This document shows, one piece after another, positions 12,200 through 14,539 of a DNA stretch of 14,539 nt. The notes under the pieces were generated by a model, which saw only the letters and a program-made list of their open reading frames with translations, ran no database searches and was not told where the DNA came from. The position numbers and the translations under genes were made by a program. This DNA is from an uncultured Eubacteriales bacterium (GTDB lineage: Bacteria; Bacillota; Clostridia; Oscillospirales; Acutalibacteraceae), in NCBI GenBank assembly GCA_900320925.1, contig ONUD01000146.1, positions 1 to 14,539 on the forward strand. The letters run 5' to 3'. Position 1 is the first letter of the stretch, and every line of letters begins with the position of its first letter.

Positions 12200-13501
12200 A
12201 TGCCTTACGAATTTGAAAATGAAATGGACACCATTGTACATATCAAGGTCGTCGGAGTGGGCGGCGGCGGCGGCAACGCTGTAGACAGAATGGTAGAGTA
12301 TGTTTCGGGTGTGGAGTTCATCTCCATCAATACCGACCAGCAGGCTCTTCTCCGCTCCAAAGCAACACAAAAGATCCAGATCGGTGAAAAAATCACCCAC
12401 GGTAAGGGGGCAGGCTCCAAACCCGAAGTGGGCGAAAAGGCCGCCGAAGAAAGCAGAGGACAAATCAGTGAACTCTTGCAGGGTACCGATATGGTATTCA
12501 TCACTGCCGGCATGGGCGGCGGTACAGGAACAGGAGCAGCTCCTATCGTGGCGGAAATTGCCAAGGAAATGGGAATCCTGACTGTCGGTATCGTCACAAC
12601 ACCCTTCCTCTTTGAGGGCAAAAGAAGAATGGAACAGGCTGAACAGGGTATCCAGCGTCTGAAATCCAATGTGGATTCTTTGATCGTGATCCCCAACGAA
12701 AGACTGAAACATATCAGCGAAGAAAAAATTACACTGCAAAATGCATTCTTTGCGGCAGATGACGTACTCCGTCAGGGCGTGCAGAGCATTACCGACCTGA
12801 TTATTATTCCGGGACTGGTGAACCTTGACTTTGCAGACGTGACCTCCGTTATGAAGGATGCAGGCTATGCTTTGATGGGCGTCGGCGTGGCTTCCGGTAA
12901 GGAAAAAGCCAAAATCGCTGCTCAGAATGCCATCTCCAGTCCCTTGCTCGGTACCTCTATCCACGGTGCCAAGGGTCTGATTGTCAATATCAAGGCTTCT
13001 CCTGACATCGGTCTGGATGAAATTCAGGAAGCGTCTACCATGATCTCCGAACAGGCAGATGAAAATGCCATTATCATCTGGGGTGCGGCACTCGATGAGG
13101 AAATGGATGATACCATCAGTGTCATCGTCATTGCAACCGGCTTCCCGACGACTGACCACTATACTCTCGTGAACCAGAAAAAGGACAGCAAGCCCTCTTT
13201 CCAGTATGGCTCCATGCAAAGACCTGAGACACGCTTCGGCGGTGTGATGAGGGGAGCACAGGACAGACCCAAGCCCCAGCAGCCCCAGGTGCAGCAGCTG
13301 CCCTATAATCCTTATCAGCCCCAGCCGCAGTATACACGTCCTGTACAGCCCCAGGAAGCAGCTCCCGTTGCTCCTGTGTACCCGAACGCCAATACCAGCG
13401 TTCCTCCGGCACGTCCTGTACAGCCCCAGCAGCCTGCTCCCAGAAGCAGTGATCCCGATGATTCGTTTGTTGACATCATGTCGATCTTCAACAACAGATG
13501 A
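12200..13501 (+). CDS. ftsZ: cell division GTPase FtsZ
   Basis: 433 residues. This tubulin-like GTPase polymerises into the Z-ring on the inner membrane face. The GTP-binding region includes VVGVGGGGGNAVDRM (17-31), the tubulin signature GGGTGTGAAP (106-115), TTPFLFEGKRRMEQAEQG (133-150) and IPNERL. The T7 synergy loop GLVNLDFADV has Asn208, Asp210 and Asp213, needed for GTP hydrolysis between subunits. Residues about 330-416 are a Pro/Gln-rich linker. The last residues read DSFVDIMSIFNNR, where most FtsZ have a peptide like DIPxFLRxR. ATG at 12200 has GAAGGGAG (12185-12192) 7 nt upstream; an in-frame GTG at 12167 is unsupported. No ftsA precedes it, unlike many dcw clusters. A terminator follows. 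Confidence 0.98.
   Translation: MPYEFENEMDTIVHIKVVGVGGGGGNAVDRMVEYVSGVEFISINTDQQALLRSKATQKIQIGEKITHGKGAGSKPEVGEKAAEESRGQISELLQGTDMVFITAGMGGGTGTGAAPIVAEIAKEMGILTVGIVTTPFLFEGKRRMEQAEQGIQRLKSNVDSLIVIPNERLKHISEEKITLQNAFFAADDVLRQGVQSITDLIIIPGLVNLDFADVTSVMKDAGYALMGVGVASGKEKAKIAAQNAISSPLLGTSIHGAKGLIVNIKASPDIGLDEIQEASTMISEQADENAIIIWGAALDEEMDDTISVIVIATGFPTTDHYTLVNQKKDSKPSFQYGSMQRPETRFGGVMRGAQDRPKPQQPQVQQLPYNPYQPQPQYTRPVQPQEAAPVAPVYPNANTSVPPARPVQPQQPAPRSSDPDDSFVDIMSIFNNR
13335..13429 (+). repeat. 20-bp direct repeat in the ftsZ linker region
   Basis: The 20 bases at 13335-13354 recur exactly at 13410-13429, 75 nt (25 codons) apart and in frame. They encode the RPVQPQ motif in the Pro/Gln-rich C-terminal linker. 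The linker is expected to be disordered, so its length can probably vary. Confidence 0.8.
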
Positions 13502-13511
13502 TATGACAGAA

Positions 13512-13544
13512 AAAGCCTGCCGTTTTCAGCGACAGGCTTTCTTT
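13512..13544 (+). terminator. intrinsic terminator after ftsZ, just ahead of pyrB
   Basis: AAAGCCTG (13512-13519) and CAGGCTTT (13533-13540) form a perfect 8-bp stem with a 13-nt loop that can pair further (CG with CG across a mismatch). It is followed by CTTTGCG, so the T-tract is short and interrupted. It ends 27 nt before the pyrB ATG. Because no promoter is visible between it and pyrB, it may be leaky or regulated. Confidence 0.75.
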
Positions 13545-13571
13545 GCGTAAAAAGGAAAGGACGGAGAAGCT

Positions 13572-14539
13572 ATGCAGCAAAAACACTTGATTGATCTTGA
13601 AGATGTTTCCACAGGTGAACTGATGGAGATTATCCGGCTTGCCAACCAAATCATGGCGGCTCCGCAGGAATATGCGGATGCGTGCAGGGGTAAAATATTG
13701 GCAACCCTGTTTTATGAGCCGTCAACCAGAACGCAAATGTCTTTCAAGACGGCGATGCTCCGTTTGGGAGGAACGGTGATAGGGTTTGATAATCCTCAAA
13801 ATTCTTCCGTGTCCAAGGGCGAGAGCCTGAAAGATACCATCACCGTGGTCGGCGGCTATACGGATATCATTGCCATCCGTCATCCGCTGGAGGGGGCAGC
13901 CAAGGCGGCATCTATGTATTCTGCCGCTCCTGTCATCAATGCAGGGGACGGGGGACACCTCCATCCGACACAGACCTTGACCGATGTGGTCACCCTGTAT
14001 AACGAAAAGGGGACTCTGGATGGAATGTGCATCGGTCTTTGCGGTGACCTCAAAAACGGCAGAACCGTTCATTCCCTTATCAAAACCATGGCTCATTTTC
14101 CCAATAACCGTTTTGTACTCATCTCCACGCCGGAACTGACGGTGCCGCAGTATATCAAGGATATCCTCAATGCCTCGGGCTGCCGTTATACGGAAATTCC
14201 GAGTCTGAAAGAGGCCATTCCTCAGTTGGATGTGCTTTATATGACGAGGATCCAAAGAGAGCGGTTTGCCAGTGAACAGGAGTATGAAAGGCAGAAAGGT
14301 GTCTTTGTACTGGACAGGGAGAAGCTGCTTGGTGCCAAGCGTGACTTGAAGATTCTCCATCCGCTGCCCAGAGTGGACGAGATTACAGAGGATGTGGACT
14401 ATGACCCCAGAGCCAAGTATTTTGTGCAGACGGTTTATGGCATGTATGCGAGAATGGCACTGATGATGACCATGCTCCGGGACGTGGACAGAACACCCAT
14501 GTCCAGAAAATTTGATACCCACAACGTCAAATGCGGCAA
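13572..14539 (+). CDS. pyrB: aspartate carbamoyltransferase catalytic chain PyrB, 3' end outside window
   Basis: 322 codons are open to the right edge with no stop. The enzyme joins carbamoyl phosphate and aspartate to N-carbamoyl-aspartate, the committed step of pyrimidine synthesis, in the cytoplasm. The carbamoyl-phosphate site is FYEPSTRTQMSF (47-58). A conserved lysine lies in SVSKGES (Lys82), then AIRHPLEGAA (101-110), NAGDGGHLHPTQTLTDVVT (123-141) and ILHPLPRVDEI (261-271). ATG at 13572 has GGAG (13563-13566) 5 nt upstream. The usual chain ends soon after the MLR at about 301-303. Here at least 19 further residues follow (DVDRTPMSRKFDTHNVKCG), a C-terminal extension of unknown length. 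Whether a regulatory pyrI follows cannot be seen. No PyrR-type leader was recognised in the short gap after ftsZ. Confidence 0.96.
   Translation, partial: MQQKHLIDLEDVSTGELMEIIRLANQIMAAPQEYADACRGKILATLFYEPSTRTQMSFKTAMLRLGGTVIGFDNPQNSSVSKGESLKDTITVVGGYTDIIAIRHPLEGAAKAASMYSAAPVINAGDGGHLHPTQTLTDVVTLYNEKGTLDGMCIGLCGDLKNGRTVHSLIKTMAHFPNNRFVLISTPELTVPQYIKDILNASGCRYTEIPSLKEAIPQLDVLYMTRIQRERFASEQEYERQKGVFVLDREKLLGAKRDLKILHPLPRVDEITEDVDYDPRAKYFVQTVYGMYARMALMMTMLRDVDRTPMSRKFDTHNVKCG

Noticed and set aside
12083..13219. A 378-codon open frame on the minus strand across ftsZ
   Set aside because: It is antisense to a clearly conserved gene, its product is rich in His, Phe, Cys and Asp as expected from reverse-complemented codons, and it has no family motif.
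13470..13475. A perfect TTGACA near the end of ftsZ as a pyrB -35 element
   Set aside because: No acceptable -10 lies 16-18 nt downstream, and the bases belong to codons for Val-Asp-Ile in the FtsZ tail.
1..14539. tRNA or rRNA genes, CRISPR arrays, insertion sequences, attachment sites, phage or toxin-antitoxin genes
   Set aside because: I found no cloverleaf-like sequence, regularly spaced repeats, transposase motifs or terminal inverted repeats; the window is a conserved chromosomal core region.

Overview
The window is a chromosomal segment from a spore-forming, low-to-mid GC Firmicute. It is most likely a clostridial Ruminococcaceae/Oscillospirales-type organism. This is inferred from the gene content (Csp-type subtilases, SpoVAE, a PASTA-bearing class B PBP, a cysteine-tailed RsmH), from the strong Shine-Dalgarno sequences, and from the gene order. 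No species-level marker is visible.

Layout. Positions 1-2711 hold a minus-strand sporulation/germination block. spoVAE lies upstream, followed by a perfect 11-bp terminator hairpin. Two tandem Csp-family (subtilisin-like) proteases follow, overlapping by 11 nt, and the second runs off the left edge. Positions 2712-3017 are an AT-rich divergent intergenic region with a good sigma-A promoter and a possible short leader ORF ahead of mraZ. Positions 3018-13501 hold a plus-strand division and cell-wall (dcw) cluster: mraZ, rsmH, ftsL-like, ftsI/spoVD-like PBP, mraY, ftsW, murG, ftsQ/divIB, ftsZ. It lacks murD, murE, murF and ftsA. ftsZ has its own apparent extended -10 promoter and is followed by a terminator. 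A pyrB gene (aspartate carbamoyltransferase) begins about 30 nt after that terminator and runs off the right edge.

How the genes work together. MraY and MurG make lipid II. FtsW polymerises it and the class B PBP crosslinks it at the septum. FtsL and FtsQ form the bitopic scaffold that regulates FtsW and the PBP, and FtsZ supplies the cytoplasmic ring. MraZ is the usual transcriptional regulator of such clusters and RsmH methylates 16S rRNA. The divergent genes serve spores: SpoVAE in Ca-dipicolinate channel function, the Csp proteases in germination signalling.

I see no undescribed multi-gene system; the core is ordinary. The points that deserve a second look are regulatory or protein-tail oddities: the leader ORF ending inside the mraZ ribosome-binding site, a terminator-like hairpin inside the dcw cluster before the PBP gene, triplicated boxes upstream of the ftsZ promoter, a long glutamate-rich extracytoplasmic tail on FtsQ, an atypical FtsZ C-terminal peptide, and a terminator placed just ahead of pyrB with no visible promoter after it.
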